Assembly (NCBI GenBank): GCA_963732345.1
Contig: CAVSZI010000006.1
Span: 100,990-164,989, forward strand
Reading direction: 5' to 3'
Source of the DNA: Bog-532 sp963732345
GTDB lineage: Bacteria; Actinomycetota; Actinomycetes; Streptosporangiales; Streptosporangiaceae
Length of the DNA stretch: 64,000 nucleotides
A model generated the notes under the pieces. That model did no database searches, was not told where the DNA came from, and worked only from the letters and a program-made list of their open reading frames with translations. Positions 8,460 to 18,200 of the stretch are shown piece after piece. How positions within the stretch are numbered: position 1 is the first letter of the stretch; every line of letters starts with the position of its first letter. The translations under genes and the position numbers were made by a program.

Positions 8460-9357
8460 TCAGGTGGTCAGGTGGCGGGTGAACCAGTCGCGTGCGCGGC
8501 TGCTGGCGGGTTCAAATCCCTTCACGTAGGCATCGAAATGACCGCCCGGCAGGATGACCAGCTCTTTCGGCTCGTGCGCCGTGTCGAAGGCCGCGATGGC
8601 GAGTTCGGACGGCACCAGATGGTCGTCCGCGGCGACCAGCATCAGCAGCGGCGTGGGGCTGACGTAGGGCAGGTAGCTGCGCGGCTCGTATTCGCTGAAC
8701 ATCTCCACGCTGCGCAGCGTTACCTCGTTACGCCAGGCCAGCGCGGCGGGTGTTTCCGGTCTCGGTGAACCACTCCCACGAGTCCGCCGTCGGCAGCGCC
8801 GACGGCGCCAGCGGGTCCTTGTCGACCACGGGGACCATCGCGGGCGGCTCGCCGCGGAACCGGGCGAGGCGGTCGGCGTCGAACTGCTCGCGGAACCCGG
8901 CGATGAAGTCGGCCCGGACCAGCGCGCGCAGGTTGTCGTGCCCGCTGACCAGCGGCACCTGGCTCACCACCGCCCTGACCCGGCGGTCGATCGCCGCGAC
9001 CACCAGGACGTGGCCGCCGGAGTAGCTGCTCCCCCAGATCCCGATGTGCCCCGGATCCACCTCTGGCAGGGTACCGGCGTAGGTGATGGCGTGCCGGTAG
9101 TCGCGCACCTGGGCCCACGGATCGATCTCCTGCCGGGGCTCGCCGTCGCTGGCCCCGAAGCAGCGGTTGTCGAAGACCAGGACGTTCAGCCCGGCCTCGG
9201 CGAAGACCTGGGCGAAGCTGTCCAGGTACATCTCCTTGACCGCCGAGAAACCGTGCGCCATGACCACGGTCGGCCGGGGGCCACCGTCCTCGTCCGCGTA
9301 GAACCAGCCGCGCAGCGCAGCGCCCTCAGCGTCGAACCCGATATGCCGGTGTGCCAT
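8460..9357 (-). pseudogene. Alpha/beta hydrolase with a single frameshift
   Basis: From ATG 9357 (GGAGGTGACC upstream) the protein reads GWFYADEDGGPRPTVVMAHG, VLVFDNRCFGASDGEPRQ and GIWGSSYSGGH, giving the oxyanion HG and a nucleophile Ser in GSSYSGG. Near 8757 a one-base deletion diverts the frame to an early stop. The other frame continues ETPAALAWRNEVTL and EYEPRSYLPYVSPTPLLMLV to 8460 with the catalytic Asp region (AADDHLVP) and His (GGHFDAY). All catalytic elements are present across the two frames, so this is a recent lesion or a sequence error. The 3' end contains three tandem TGGTCAGG units. Confidence 0.8.
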
Positions 9358-9380
9358 CACGGTCACCTCCTGCTGGGCCC

Positions 9381-9405
9381 GGCCCGTCGACGGTGACGAC
9401 GGGCC
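9381..9405. promoter_or_regulatory. Stem-loop in hydrolase leader
   Basis: Perfect nine-base arms GGCCCGTCG and CGACGGGCC with a seven-base loop lie 24 bases upstream of the hydrolase start. The intergenic region 9358-9677 otherwise shows no gene. It could be an mRNA hairpin or an operator. Confidence 0.35.
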
Positions 9406-9677
9406 ACGTAGGAGCCTGCTCTCAGTCTCGGGGAAAACGCCGCAACAATCGGTCTCAGAACAGGAACTCCCGCGACCGCCCCGGCGGCGGTTGCGTAGCA
9501 ATCATCCGGGCTGGGTGATGCCTGCTGGGCCGCAGCGTCGCAAGATATAAGCCAGTAGGAGCTGGAGAGCAGCGGAAATGTCCCGGCTGGCCGTTTTGCG
9601 GTCTGGCCTGGGCAGGTCCGGCGCTGAGGGCCCGACACCCGGGCCGGCTGGCCCGATCGGAACGGGAGGTGAGCCGG

Positions 9678-11150
9678 ATGGCGGTACAGGTGATCTCGCA
9701 TCCGAGCATCGATGAGCGCAGGGCTGCTGGCAAGCAGACCCGCAAGCGGACGCCCCCATCGAGTCATAAGGGGTGGCGCCCGGCCACCGATCGCCCTGAC
9801 CCGGTTGCCCTGCTGGAGGCGCAGAACCTCACCAGGGAGCCGGATCTCGTGCCGGTCCGGCACGGGCGGATGATGGTCTCGCCGTTCACCTTCTACCGGG
9901 GCGCGGCCAAGATCATGGCCGCGGACCTGAAGGATACGCCGGTGGCTGGCCTGGACGCCCAGCTGTGCGGCGACGCCCACCTGTCGAATTTCGGCGTGTT
10001 CGCCTCGCCGGAACGGCGGCTGCTGTTCGACCTGAACGACTTCGACGAGACGCTGCCGGGGCCGTTCGAGTACGACGTGAAGCGGATGGCGGCGAGTTTT
10101 ACGATCGCGGCCCGCAACAACGGATTCTCCAAGGCCGACGCGCGCGCGGCGACGCAGGCGTCGGTAACGGCCTACCGGGAAGCCATGGCCGATTTCGCGC
10201 AGATGGGCACGATGGACATCTGGTACGCCCACCTGGACGAGGACGAGCTGATGGCCTCGATCCGCAGCACGGTGGCCGAGACGAAGAAGGAAGCAAAGGG
10301 GGCGAAGAAGGGGAAGAATGACGGGAAGGAGCAGGCAAAGCTGGCCAAGCTGGCGGAAAAGCGCGCGGAGAAGAACGCCGCCAAGGCGCACACGCGCGAC
10401 AGCCTGCAGGCGCTGTCCAAGCTCTGTGAGGTAGCCGACGGGCAGTACCGGATCGTCAGCCAGCCGCCGGTCATCGTCCCGGCCCGCGATCTGGCCGCGA
10501 CCTACGGCTTGTCCCCGGACGAGGTCGTGCCGGCGATCCACGACCAGTTCCTCCAGTACCGGGCCACCCTGCAAGATGACCGGCGCCACCTGCTGGAGCG
10601 GTTCGAGTTCGTGGACGCGGCCCGTAAGGTCGTCGGCGTGGGCAGCGTCGGCACCCGGGCGTTCATCGTGCTGCTGCAGGGACGCGACGCCCAGGACCCC
10701 CTCTTCCTGCAGATCAAGGAGGCCACGGCCTCCGTGCTGGAAGAGCATCTGGGCCAGAGCCGCTATGAGCAGCACGGCGAGCGGGTGGTGCAGGGACAGC
10801 GGATGATGCAGGCCGCCAGCGACATCTACCTGGGCTGGACCAAGGGGCTGGACGTGAACCGGCACTTCTACTGGCGCCAGCTCCGCGACATGAAAGGCTC
10901 CGTGCTGGTCGAGCTGATGACACCGCTCGGGCTCACGTTCTACGCCCGCACCTGCGGCTGGACCCTGGCGCGGGCGCACGCCCGGTCCGGCAACCCGGTC
11001 GCGATCGCCGAGTACCTGGGCGGCAGCGACGCATTCGATCGTTCGATCACCGACTTCTGCCAGCGCTACGCCGATCAGAACGAACGCGACTACCAGGAAT
11101 TCGTGACCGCCGTCCGGTCCGGGCGGCTGCAAGCCGTCGAGGGTGTCTGA
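9678..11150 (+). CDS. DUF2252 family protein (kinase-like fold)
   Basis: 490 aa from ATG 9678, with GGGAGGT seven bases upstream. It has the DUF2252 hallmarks: MVSPFTFYRGAAKIMAADL, LCGDAHLSNFGVFASPERRL, FDLNDFDETLPGPFEYDVKR and a C-terminal FYWRQLRDMKGS block. The GDAHLSNFG and LNDFDE motifs correspond to the catalytic and metal loops of protein-kinase-like/aminoglycoside phosphotransferase folds. A Lys/Glu-rich insert lies at about 207-245. The substrate is unknown. The gene is monocistronic. Confidence 0.85.
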   Translation: MAVQVISHPSIDERRAAGKQTRKRTPPSSHKGWRPATDRPDPVALLEAQNLTREPDLVPVRHGRMMVSPFTFYRGAAKIMAADLKDTPVAGLDAQLCGDAHLSNFGVFASPERRLLFDLNDFDETLPGPFEYDVKRMAASFTIAARNNGFSKADARAATQASVTAYREAMADFAQMGTMDIWYAHLDEDELMASIRSTVAETKKEAKGAKKGKNDGKEQAKLAKLAEKRAEKNAAKAHTRDSLQALSKLCEVADGQYRIVSQPPVIVPARDLAATYGLSPDEVVPAIHDQFLQYRATLQDDRRHLLERFEFVDAARKVVGVGSVGTRAFIVLLQGRDAQDPLFLQIKEATASVLEEHLGQSRYEQHGERVVQGQRMMQAASDIYLGWTKGLDVNRHFYWRQLRDMKGSVLVELMTPLGLTFYARTCGWTLARAHARSGNPVAIAEYLGGSDAFDRSITDFCQRYADQNERDYQEFVTAVRSGRLQAVEGV

Positions 11151-11233
11151 CGGCGGGCGGCGCATGCTAGCGGGCCGTCGGTGAATGCCGCCTGCCTGAC
11201 CATCACAGCAAGGGTGGGACGGGGGGGCCGGCC

Positions 11234-11887
11234 ATGGTGCTGAACCTCCTTCTGATCGGCTTGGCGATCACGCTCGACCCGCTGCCGCTGACCGCCTTCA
11301 TGGTGATACTGCCCTCCACGCGCGGGGTGCGAAAGGGCGCGGCGTTCGTGTTCGGGTGGCTGGTGTCCCTGGCCATAGTGGTCACCGTCACGGTCCTCGC
11401 TACCGGCAATAATCCCCCCAAGCCGAACACGGCACCGTCCCTGGCATCCCTGGCGGTCAAGCTCGCTATCGGCGTCGTCCTGGTCTGGATTGCGATCCGG
11501 CAGCGCCGGCGGATGGGGAAGCCGAAACCGCCGAAGAAGCCACCGAAGTGGCAGGAGCACGTGGACAACATGTCCCCGTGGTTCGCCCTGGCCCTGGCCC
11601 CTACCCTGCAGCCCTGGGGCCTGATCGGCGCGGGAGCGGCCACGGTCATGGAGGCCAAGCTGTCCAGCTGGGAGAGCTACCTCGCGCTGTTCGGGTTCTG
11701 CGTCCTTGCCTCAGCGTCCTACCTCGCCATGGAGATCTACGCCGGTTTCCGGCCCAGGCAGAGCGAAGTGTTCCTGGCCAGGTTCAGGACCTGGATGAAA
11801 ACCCGCACCGACCAGGTGATCATCGTGGGCAGCTTGATCCTCGGTTTCTGGCTCATCGCCAACAGCATCTACCTGATCGTCACCTGA
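11234..11887 (+). CDS. Sap/GAP family integral membrane protein
   Basis: 217 aa with about six hydrophobic segments (LLLIGLAITLDPLPLTAFMV at the N-terminus, VIIVGSLILGFWLIANSIYL at the end) and a basic cytoplasmic loop RRRMGKPKPPKKPPK. This matches the Sap (sulfolipid-1-addressing)/GAP family, implicated in export of glycopeptidolipid-type lipids in mycobacteria. The start ATG follows a G-rich stretch. Its last 177 bases overlap the antisense tail of the Ni/Co transporter gene. Confidence 0.75.
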   Translation: MVLNLLLIGLAITLDPLPLTAFMVILPSTRGVRKGAAFVFGWLVSLAIVVTVTVLATGNNPPKPNTAPSLASLAVKLAIGVVLVWIAIRQRRRMGKPKPPKKPPKWQEHVDNMSPWFALALAPTLQPWGLIGAGAATVMEAKLSSWESYLALFGFCVLASASYLAMEIYAGFRPRQSEVFLARFRTWMKTRTDQVIIVGSLILGFWLIANSIYLIVT

Positions 11888-13012
11888 AACGGCGTCCGGG
11901 CCTGGCTGCGTGTCCTGGGGCAGGCGGGTGGCAGGGGCCCAGCGCTGGTCGAGGTGGCCGAGTTTCCAGTAGGTGATCGCGGCCGCCCAGACGACCGCGA
12001 ACAGCGCGGCGATGATGAACCCGGCGCGGTTGATGTCGAAGTTGGCCATGAACTTCCAGAAGCTGCCGTGAATGTGCAGCTCGGCGGACAGCAGGCCGGT
12101 GATCTCGATGGTGCCGATGAGAAACGCCACGGCGACGGACAAGCCCGTGATGACGAGGTTGTAGTAGACCTTGCGGACCGGCCGGGCGAAGGCCCACCCG
12201 TAGGCGACGTTCATGAAGCACCCGTCGGCGGTGTCGAACAGGGTCATGCCACCCGCGAACAGCAGTGGCAGGGCGAGCACCGCGTACCAGGGCAGGCCCT
12301 GGCTGGCCGCGGCGGCGGTGGCGGCCAGCAGCAGCACTTCGGTGGCGGTGTCGAACCCGATGCCGAAGACCAGCCCGACGAAGAACATGTGCCACGTCTT
12401 GGTGATCGAGCGCATGAACCGGCCGAAGAACCGCCACATCAGGCCACGGGCCCGCAGTTGGCGCTCCAGTTCGGCTTCGTCGAACAGGCCCGCCCGCAGG
12501 CCCTGGAACACCTTGAGGATCCCGGCCAGCACGACCACGTTGAGCGCGGCGATCAGGTAGAGGAACCCAGCGGCCATCGAGGTCCCGACCACGCCGCCGA
12601 TCGTCTCGTACCCGGAGCTCGGATCGACGACGGCCCCGAAGACGGCCTTGGCCGCGAAGCCGAGGCCGAGGCCGACCACGACGATGATGGCGGAGTGGCC
12701 GAGGGCGAAGAAGAACCCGGTGCCCAGCGGCCGTTTCCCATCGGCCATCAGCTTGCGGGTCGTGTTGTCGATAGCGGAGATGTGGTCGGCGTCGAAGGCG
12801 TGCCGTGCCCCCAGGGTCCAGGCCGTCAGGGCCACACCCAGGCCGATCCCCAGACCGGTGTAGCGGAAGTGGTGCGGCTGGATCGCGAACGCGAAGATGC
12901 CCCACCCCACCATGTTGAGCGCCAGGATGAACACGGTCATCCCGCTGAGCCGGGCCCACTCGGCGGGACTCAGCGCGCTCCGCGCCGCCCGCAGGCCCCC
13001 GGTCAACTGCAT
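11711..13012 (-). CDS. NiCoT nickel/cobalt transporter (HoxN/NixA family)
   Basis: 433 aa from ATG 13012 (AGGAGG just upstream). The signature RHAFDADHISAIDN contains the HX4DH metal motif (His71, Asp76, His77) in the second membrane helix; GFFFALGHSAIIV and GFDTATEVLLLAA are the other NiCoT signatures. It would import Ni2+ or Co2+ across the inner membrane. The cobalamin riboswitch in its leader argues for cobalt. The homologous part ends near WKLGHLDQRW (about residue 375); the last 60 residues are a low-complexity read-through antisense to the Sap gene, so the natural stop has probably been lost. An ArsR repressor gene is divergent. Confidence 0.9.
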   Translation of the reverse strand: MQLTGGLRAARSALSPAEWARLSGMTVFILALNMVGWGIFAFAIQPHHFRYTGLGIGLGVALTAWTLGARHAFDADHISAIDNTTRKLMADGKRPLGTGFFFALGHSAIIVVVGLGLGFAAKAVFGAVVDPSSGYETIGGVVGTSMAAGFLYLIAALNVVVLAGILKVFQGLRAGLFDEAELERQLRARGLMWRFFGRFMRSITKTWHMFFVGLVFGIGFDTATEVLLLAATAAAASQGLPWYAVLALPLLFAGGMTLFDTADGCFMNVAYGWAFARPVRKVYYNLVITGLSVAVAFLIGTIEITGLLSAELHIHGSFWKFMANFDINRAGFIIAALFAVVWAAAITYWKLGHLDQRWAPATRLPQDTQPGPDAVSGDDQVDAVGDEPETEDQAAHDDHLVGAGFHPGPEPGQEHFALPGPETGVDLHGEVGR

Positions 13013-13074
13013 GGTTATCCTCCTGGTACCGGAGGATGAAGAGAGCCCTTGCGGGGACGCACCCTGGTGCGGCG

Positions 13075-13250
13075 CCCGCACGAACCGCCCTTCCTCCGAG
13101 GACCGGTTTCGCGGGCAGCACGGCCCAGGCGACCGGACTCGTCCCCTCGAAGGGGCTTTACCGTTGCGGGACAGTGCCGGGCTCTCACCGGACTTCGCTG
13201 AGCTGCCTGCCATCACGGCCGGTGGGCCGCGACATACGGAACCTATAAGC
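13075..13250 (-). promoter_or_regulatory. Cobalamin riboswitch upstream of NiCoT
   Basis: Reading the minus strand from about 13250, the leader contains GTCCGGTGAGAGCCCGGCAC, CTGTCCCGCAACGGTAA and GAGTCCGGTCGCCTGGGCC. These are the conserved core blocks of cobalamin riboswitches, in order. It lies 60-240 bases before the NiCoT start and would shut off cobalt uptake when coenzyme B12 is plentiful. Confidence 0.85.
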
Positions 13251-13270
13251 TCCGCCGCCACGCCGTCAAG

Positions 13271-13288
13271 GCTGATCAGATGATCAGC
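13271..13288. promoter_or_regulatory. Operator palindrome at ArsR gene start
   Basis: GCTGATCA and TGATCAGC flank a two-base centre, an 18-base palindrome 25 bases before the GTG start of the ArsR gene and just upstream of the riboswitch transcript. It fits an ArsR/SmtB operator shared by the two divergent genes. Confidence 0.6.
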
Positions 13289-13312
13289 TATTGGCTATGG
13301 CAGACTGTCGGC

Positions 13313-13678
13313 GTGCATCTCCTGCCTGCCGAACGTCATGGCCAGCGCGTCATCGACGGCGAGCGCGTCTGCCAGGCCATCGAGGCCATCGGCGACGCCA
13401 CCGCGCTGCGGGCCCGCGCTGCGCAGTTCGCCCTGCTGTCCGATCCCACCAGGCTGACCTTGCTCACCTGCATCAACGCGGCCGGGCCGATCAGCGTCTC
13501 CGACCTTGCGGCCGCCACCGGGATCACCGATACCACCGTCTCCCAGACTCTGCGGCATCTGCGCGCCAGCGGCACCGTCGCCGCCGAGCGGGACGGCCGG
13601 GTCGTCCGGTACCGCCTCATCGACAGCGCGATCACCGGGCTGCTCAGCCACTCCCCCGGCCAGCCGCAGCTGGCCTGA
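13313..13678 (+). CDS. ArsR/SmtB family repressor, probably Ni/Co-responsive
   Basis: 121 aa from GTG 13313 (an in-frame ATG at 13280 lies within the operator and is less likely). The winged helix reads FALLSDPTRLTLLTCINAAG, SVSDLAAATGITDTTVSQTL and a wing GRVVRYRL. An N-terminal VHLLPAERH and the VCQAIEAIGD segment supply histidines and a cysteine that could form the metal site. Transcribed away from the NiCoT transporter, it probably represses cobalt or nickel uptake. No ribosome site is visible, and a TATGGC -10-like box 13 bases upstream suggests a near-leaderless mRNA. Confidence 0.8.
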   Translation: MHLLPAERHGQRVIDGERVCQAIEAIGDATALRARAAQFALLSDPTRLTLLTCINAAGPISVSDLAAATGITDTTVSQTLRHLRASGTVAAERDGRVVRYRLIDSAITGLLSHSPGQPQLA

Positions 13679-13716
13679 CCGGCCCGGCATCAAGATCAAA
13701 ACCTCGCCGGGGATAT

Positions 13717-13735
13717 AACCAGACTGGTTTTGACA
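13717..13735. promoter_or_regulatory. Palindrome and TTGACA box upstream of hicA
   Basis: AACCAGACTGGTT is a 13-base palindrome (one central base) at 13717-13729, running into TTGACA at 13730-13735. The site lies 24 bases before the hicA start and fits autoregulation of the HicAB module. Confidence 0.45.
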
Positions 13736-13758
13736 CTGCCGCGGTCTACGGTGCTGGC

Positions 13759-13962
13759 ATGGCCAAGGCGGCACGAGTACTGGCGGCGCTGAAGCGGGAC
13801 GGGTGGATTGAGACCAGGCGCTCGGGTTCGCATCGAGTGCTTTCCAAGGACGACCAGCAGCGCATCTGGGCCTACCATGACGGTGTGGACCTGGGCACCC
13901 CGGCGATGGCCAGGATCGCCCGTGACTACGGCTACACGCTTGGTGAGCTGCGAAAGCTATAG
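13759..13962 (+). CDS. hicA: HicA-type toxin
   Basis: 67 aa. A double-stranded RNA-binding-like fold with the HicA pattern VLAALKRDGWIETRRSGSHR followed by VLSKDDQQR. The catalytic histidine is in GSHRV. It would cleave mRNA. The region after residue 40 (YHDGVDLGTPAMARIARDYG) is unusual for HicA, which normally ends with a VPxH segment, so a diverged subgroup is possible. Its antitoxin gene 12 bases downstream is frameshifted. Confidence 0.7.
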   Translation: MAKAARVLAALKRDGWIETRRSGSHRVLSKDDQQRIWAYHDGVDLGTPAMARIARDYGYTLGELRKL

Positions 13963-13974
13963 GACGGTTTAGTG

Positions 13975-14197
13975 ATGAGCGCCCTGCGGGTCGAGCTGTT
14001 CTTCGACGAGGAAGCCGGCAACTGGCACTATCGCGTGCCAGCGCTTGCACATTAATGGCGGAGGGACTCCGGCCCGTGAAGATGCCGAACGTGAATGCCT
14101 TTCAGCCATAGCATTTGCTCTTGAGGGCGACCCTCAGGACTTCGACGCGGACGCCGAAACGGTCACCTTCGACGTCAACGTCGCGCCAGCGGCCTGA
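13975..14197 (+). pseudogene. hicB: HicB-type antitoxin, frameshifted
   Basis: From ATG 13975 the frame reads MSALRVELFFDEEAGNWHYR and stops after LAH. One base out of frame the protein continues HINGGGTPAREDAERECLSA and IAFALEGDP to 14197. A single inserted base near 14047 explains the break. The intact protein would be about 74 aa, a short HicB-type fold. If the lesion is real the HicA toxin is unpaired unless programmed slippage or another antitoxin rescues it. Its 3' end overlaps the antisense tail of the LLM oxidoreductase gene by 64 bases. Confidence 0.7.
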
Positions 14198-15132
14198 AAA
14201 CAAGCGCCAAGGCGCGACCACTTCCAGCCAAATCCCCCACATGCAGTACGGCGTGGGCGTAACTGCCGCTGGGGGATGCCCCAGCGGTCCGCCAGTTCAG
14301 TCACCCAGGCGGTGGCCGCGGCTGGGTCCACGGGCGGCGGTGCCACCACGACGAATTCGCTCACGCCGGCGGCGGCGAGATCGGGCAGGACGCCGGGATG
14401 GCCGTCGCTGAGCGCCACAGCCACGGTCAGCTCGCCCAGATCACGGCCGTGCTCCCGGCAGTATCCGGCCAGTGCCCCGATCCGCCCGGCGACCGCATCG
14501 GCCCGGAGATTGAAGCCGTACCAGCCGTCACCGAAGGCCGCGACGCGCTGCAGCGCCGGGTCACTGTTACCCCCCAGGACGATGGGGATCCGCCGCGCGC
14601 GCACCGGCTTGGGATAGACGCGGACCGCCTCGAACCGGGCGAACTCGCCGTCGAAGGAGGCGGCGTCGTCGGCCCACAGCGTCCGCATCACCGCGGCATA
14701 TTCGGCCGTACGCTGGGCGCGCCGGGTGAAGGGGACGCCGAGCGCGGCGAATTCATCGGCCGACCAGCCGATTCCTACCCCGAGCGTGAACCGGCCGCCA
14801 GACAGCACGTCCAGCGTCGCGGCCTGCTTGGCCACCAGTACCGGATTATGCTCCGGCAGCAGCAGCACCCCGGTCGCCAGCCCGATCCGGCTCGTCACGG
14901 CGGCGGCGAAGGTCAGGCCCAGCAGCGGATCGAGCCAGTCCGCGTCGGGCGGGACGGCGATGGTGCCGTCGGCGGAATATGGGTAACGGGACCTGGGCTG
15001 GTCCACCAGCACGACGTGCTCCCCCGCCCACAAGGTGGCGAACCCGGCCTCCTCGGCCGCCACCGCCACGGCCCGAATGACCTCCGGGCGAGCGCCCGCC
15101 CCGATGCCCAGTGCGTGCAGGCCGACCCGCAT
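14134..15132 (-). CDS. LLM-class flavin/F420-dependent oxidoreductase
   Basis: 332 aa from ATG 15132 (GGAGGGG upstream). A luciferase-like TIM barrel with AVAAEEAGFATLWAGEHVVL, TGVLLLPEHNPVLVAKQAAT, LDVLSGGRFTLGVGIGW and PIVLGGNSDPALQRVA, the pattern of TIGR03619-type F420-dependent enzymes. The substrate cannot be inferred. The homologous part ends near TELADRWG; the last 40 residues are a low-complexity extension antisense to hicB. Confidence 0.85.
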   Translation of the reverse strand: MRVGLHALGIGAGARPEVIRAVAVAAEEAGFATLWAGEHVVLVDQPRSRYPYSADGTIAVPPDADWLDPLLGLTFAAAVTSRIGLATGVLLLPEHNPVLVAKQAATLDVLSGGRFTLGVGIGWSADEFAALGVPFTRRAQRTAEYAAVMRTLWADDAASFDGEFARFEAVRVYPKPVRARRIPIVLGGNSDPALQRVAAFGDGWYGFNLRADAVAGRIGALAGYCREHGRDLGELTVAVALSDGHPGVLPDLAAAGVSEFVVVAPPPVDPAAATAWVTELADRWGIPQRQLRPRRTACGGFGWKWSRLGACFQAAGATLTSKVTVSASASKS

Positions 15133-15297
15133 GTGCCGCCCCTCCCCCGCTGGCATGACCGGCCCGGCCGAACTGGTTCCTCCCGATTTCCCGGACCAGT
15201 TTCCCGGGCCAGCCGCCAGGTTCCCGGCCGTCCCGCCGCTCTCGCGGGCCACGATCCTCGTTCCCGCAAACCGGTCCCGGCACACCCCGGTCGGAGG

Positions 15298-18200
15298 TCA
15301 GGACACGGAGTGGACGATCGTCGCCGTGTACTGACCGGCGATAGCGGCCGCGGGCACATTCACGTTGATCAGCGGATCCCAGGTGGCGGAGGTATCGCCG
15401 CCCACGGTGGTGGCGCTGACGACGGGCTGCGGGTCGCCGGACAGATTCGTCTCGGGCGCGGTGCTGAAGGTAGCTGACCCGGTGGTCGAGCCGAAGCCAG
15501 TGATGTCGTAGTAGGCATCGCTGGCCGGGATGGTCTCCGGCGCCGTCCCGCTGCCCGTGGTGAACCCGGTGGCCGAGACGGTCGCGGTCCAGTCGGCGCC
15601 GAAGCCCCGGTCGTCGGTGACCTGAACGGTGCCCAGGGCGGCGCTGGCGCTGCCGCCCGGGACCGTGGAGCCCAGGTCGGCGCTGATGGGCGCGGTCATG
15701 GACAATGCGCCGGCCATGACGGGGACGCTGACACCACAGCGCGGGTCGGTGCTCCCGGCCGGGCAGTCGCTGCCCGGATCCGCCGAGACGGCGGTGTTGG
15801 CCAGGATCCTGCCGCCCGTATCGGGGTCATTCACCGTGACCGAGTAGGTGATGGTGACGGTATCGCCGAGGGCGAGGTCGCCGGTCCAGGTCAGCACCGG
15901 ATCGGCATAGCTGGCGGTGCCCGCGCTGGCGGTGGCGGGGCCGTTGTAGGCGGCGTCGCCCAGGACATTGGTCAGATCGTCCGTGACGACGGCGCCGGTG
16001 TAGGGGGTCTGGCCGGTGTCGGTGACGGTGATGGTATAGCCGACGGTGGCGCCGGGTGTGGTGGTGCTCACCGTGGCGGTCTTGGTGATGGTGAGGTCGG
16101 GGACCAGCACCATCACCGTGGCGGTGCACGCCGGGTCGGTGCCGCCGTCCGGGCAGTTGCTTCCCGTGGCCGCGGAGGTGACGGTGTTGATGAGGCGTTT
16201 GTCGCCGGTGTCGGGGTTGTCCACGGTAGCCGAGTAGGTGATGGTCGCGGTGTCCCCGGGGTTGAGGTCACCGGTCCAGGTCAGCGTCGGGCTGGCGTAG
16301 CTGACCGAGCCGCTGCTGGCGCGCGCGTTGTTGCCGTAGATTCCGTCGTTGAGGACGCCGCCGAGCGGGTCGGTGACGGTGATGCCGCTGTACGGGGTCT
16401 GGCCGGTATCGTCGACCGTGATCGTGAAAGCTACGGTCGAGCCGGGCGTGGTCGTGCTGACGTCGGCCGTCTTGGTGATGACCAGGGCCGGGGTCAGGAC
16501 GTTCACGGTGGTGGTGCAGCGGGAGTCGGTGCCGCCGGCCGGGCAGTTGCTCCCGGCCGCTGCCGAGGTGACGGTCGTGGTGAGGGACTTGTCGCCGGTG
16601 TCGGGGGTGTTGACTGTGACCGAGAAGGTGATGGTCGCGGCGGCGCCGGGGGCCAGGTCACCGGCCCAGGTCAGGTTCGAGCCGTCGTAGGTGACTGAGC
16701 CGCTGGTGGTGGTGGTGCCGTCGTTGTTGAGGCGGCGTCGTCCAGCACGCCGGTCAGCGGGTCGGTCACGCTCACGCCGGTGTAGGGGGTCTGCCCGGTG
16801 TTGGTGACCGTGAGCGTGTAGACCACGGTGGACCCGGGGGCGGTGGTGCTCACGCTGGCCGTGTTCACGATCGTCAGGTCCGATACCTCAACCGTGACGG
16901 TGCAGCGGGGGTCGGTGCCACCGGCCGGGCAGTTGTTCCCGGCGGTGGCCGAGGTGATGGTGTTGGCCAGGACATGGGGGCCGGTGTCGGGGTTGTGCAC
17001 GGTGACCGAGTAGGTGATCGTCGCGGTGTCCCCGGGGTTCAGGTCCCCGGTCCAGGTCAGGTCCGAGGCAGCGTAGGACACGGTCCCGGGGCCGGTGCCG
17101 GTGGTGACGGCGGCCGCGTCCAAGTTATAGGCGGCATCATCCAGCACCCCGGACAGCGGGTCGGTGAAGGTGGCGCCGGTGTACGGGGTCTGCCCGGAGT
17201 TGTTGACGGTGACGGTATAGCTGACGGTGCTGCCGGGTACGGCGGTGGCCGTGCTGGCGGTCTTGACGATGGTCAGCGCCGGGGTCAGGACCGGGACGAT
17301 GAGCTGCAGGGGCTGGCGGTGGTGCCGGGCGGGCAGGTGGAGCCAGGGCCGAGTCGAGGCGGCGGTGGTGATGACCTGCTTGTCGCCGGTGTCGGGGTTG
17401 TTCACGGTCACGGAGAAGGTGATGACCGCGCTGAGCGCCCGGACCGCAGAGGTCCCGGTCCAGGTGAGCACCGGGCTGGTGTACGACACCGTCCCGACGG
17501 TGGCGGACGCGCCGCCGTTGTAGGCGGCGTCATCGAGCATCTGGGCGAACGAGTCGGTGACGGTCGCGCCGGTGTAGGAGGTCTGGCCGTTGTCGGTGAC
17601 GGTGACGGTGAAGATGACCGTCTGGCCGGGCACCGCGGCGACGTAGTTCGCGGTCGTCACGATGGTCAGGGCCGGGGTCAGCACGTCGGTGACGGGGGTG
17701 CAGCGGGCGTCGGGGCTGCCGGCCGGGCAGTTATTGCCGGGGGCAGTGGACACGGCGGTGGCGGTCAGCACGTCGCTGGTGACGGGGTTGTTCACGGTGA
17801 CGGGGGAGGTGATGGTGACGGTGCCGCCGATGGGGATGTCCCCGGTCCAGACCGTTCCGGTGGCCCCGATCGAACAGGGTCCCGGAGCTGGTTGTGACGG
17901 GTCCGTCGCTGGTGACGTTCGCGGCCAGGGCCGCCGTGCCGGTGCTGACGCTGATCCCGGCGTACGGGGTCTGCCCGGCGTTGGTGATGGTGGCGGTGTA
18001 GACCAGCGCGCCGCCGGGGATAGTGGGCTGGCGCTGACGGTGAAGTCGATCACCAGGTCCGAGACCGGCACCGTGGTGGTGCAGCGGGGGTCGGTGCCGC
18101 CGGCCGGGCAGTTGCTGCCCGCCTCCGTGGAGGTCACGGTGCTGGCCAGGATGTGGTTGCCGGTGTCGGGGTTGTTCACGGTGACCGAGTAGGTGATGGT

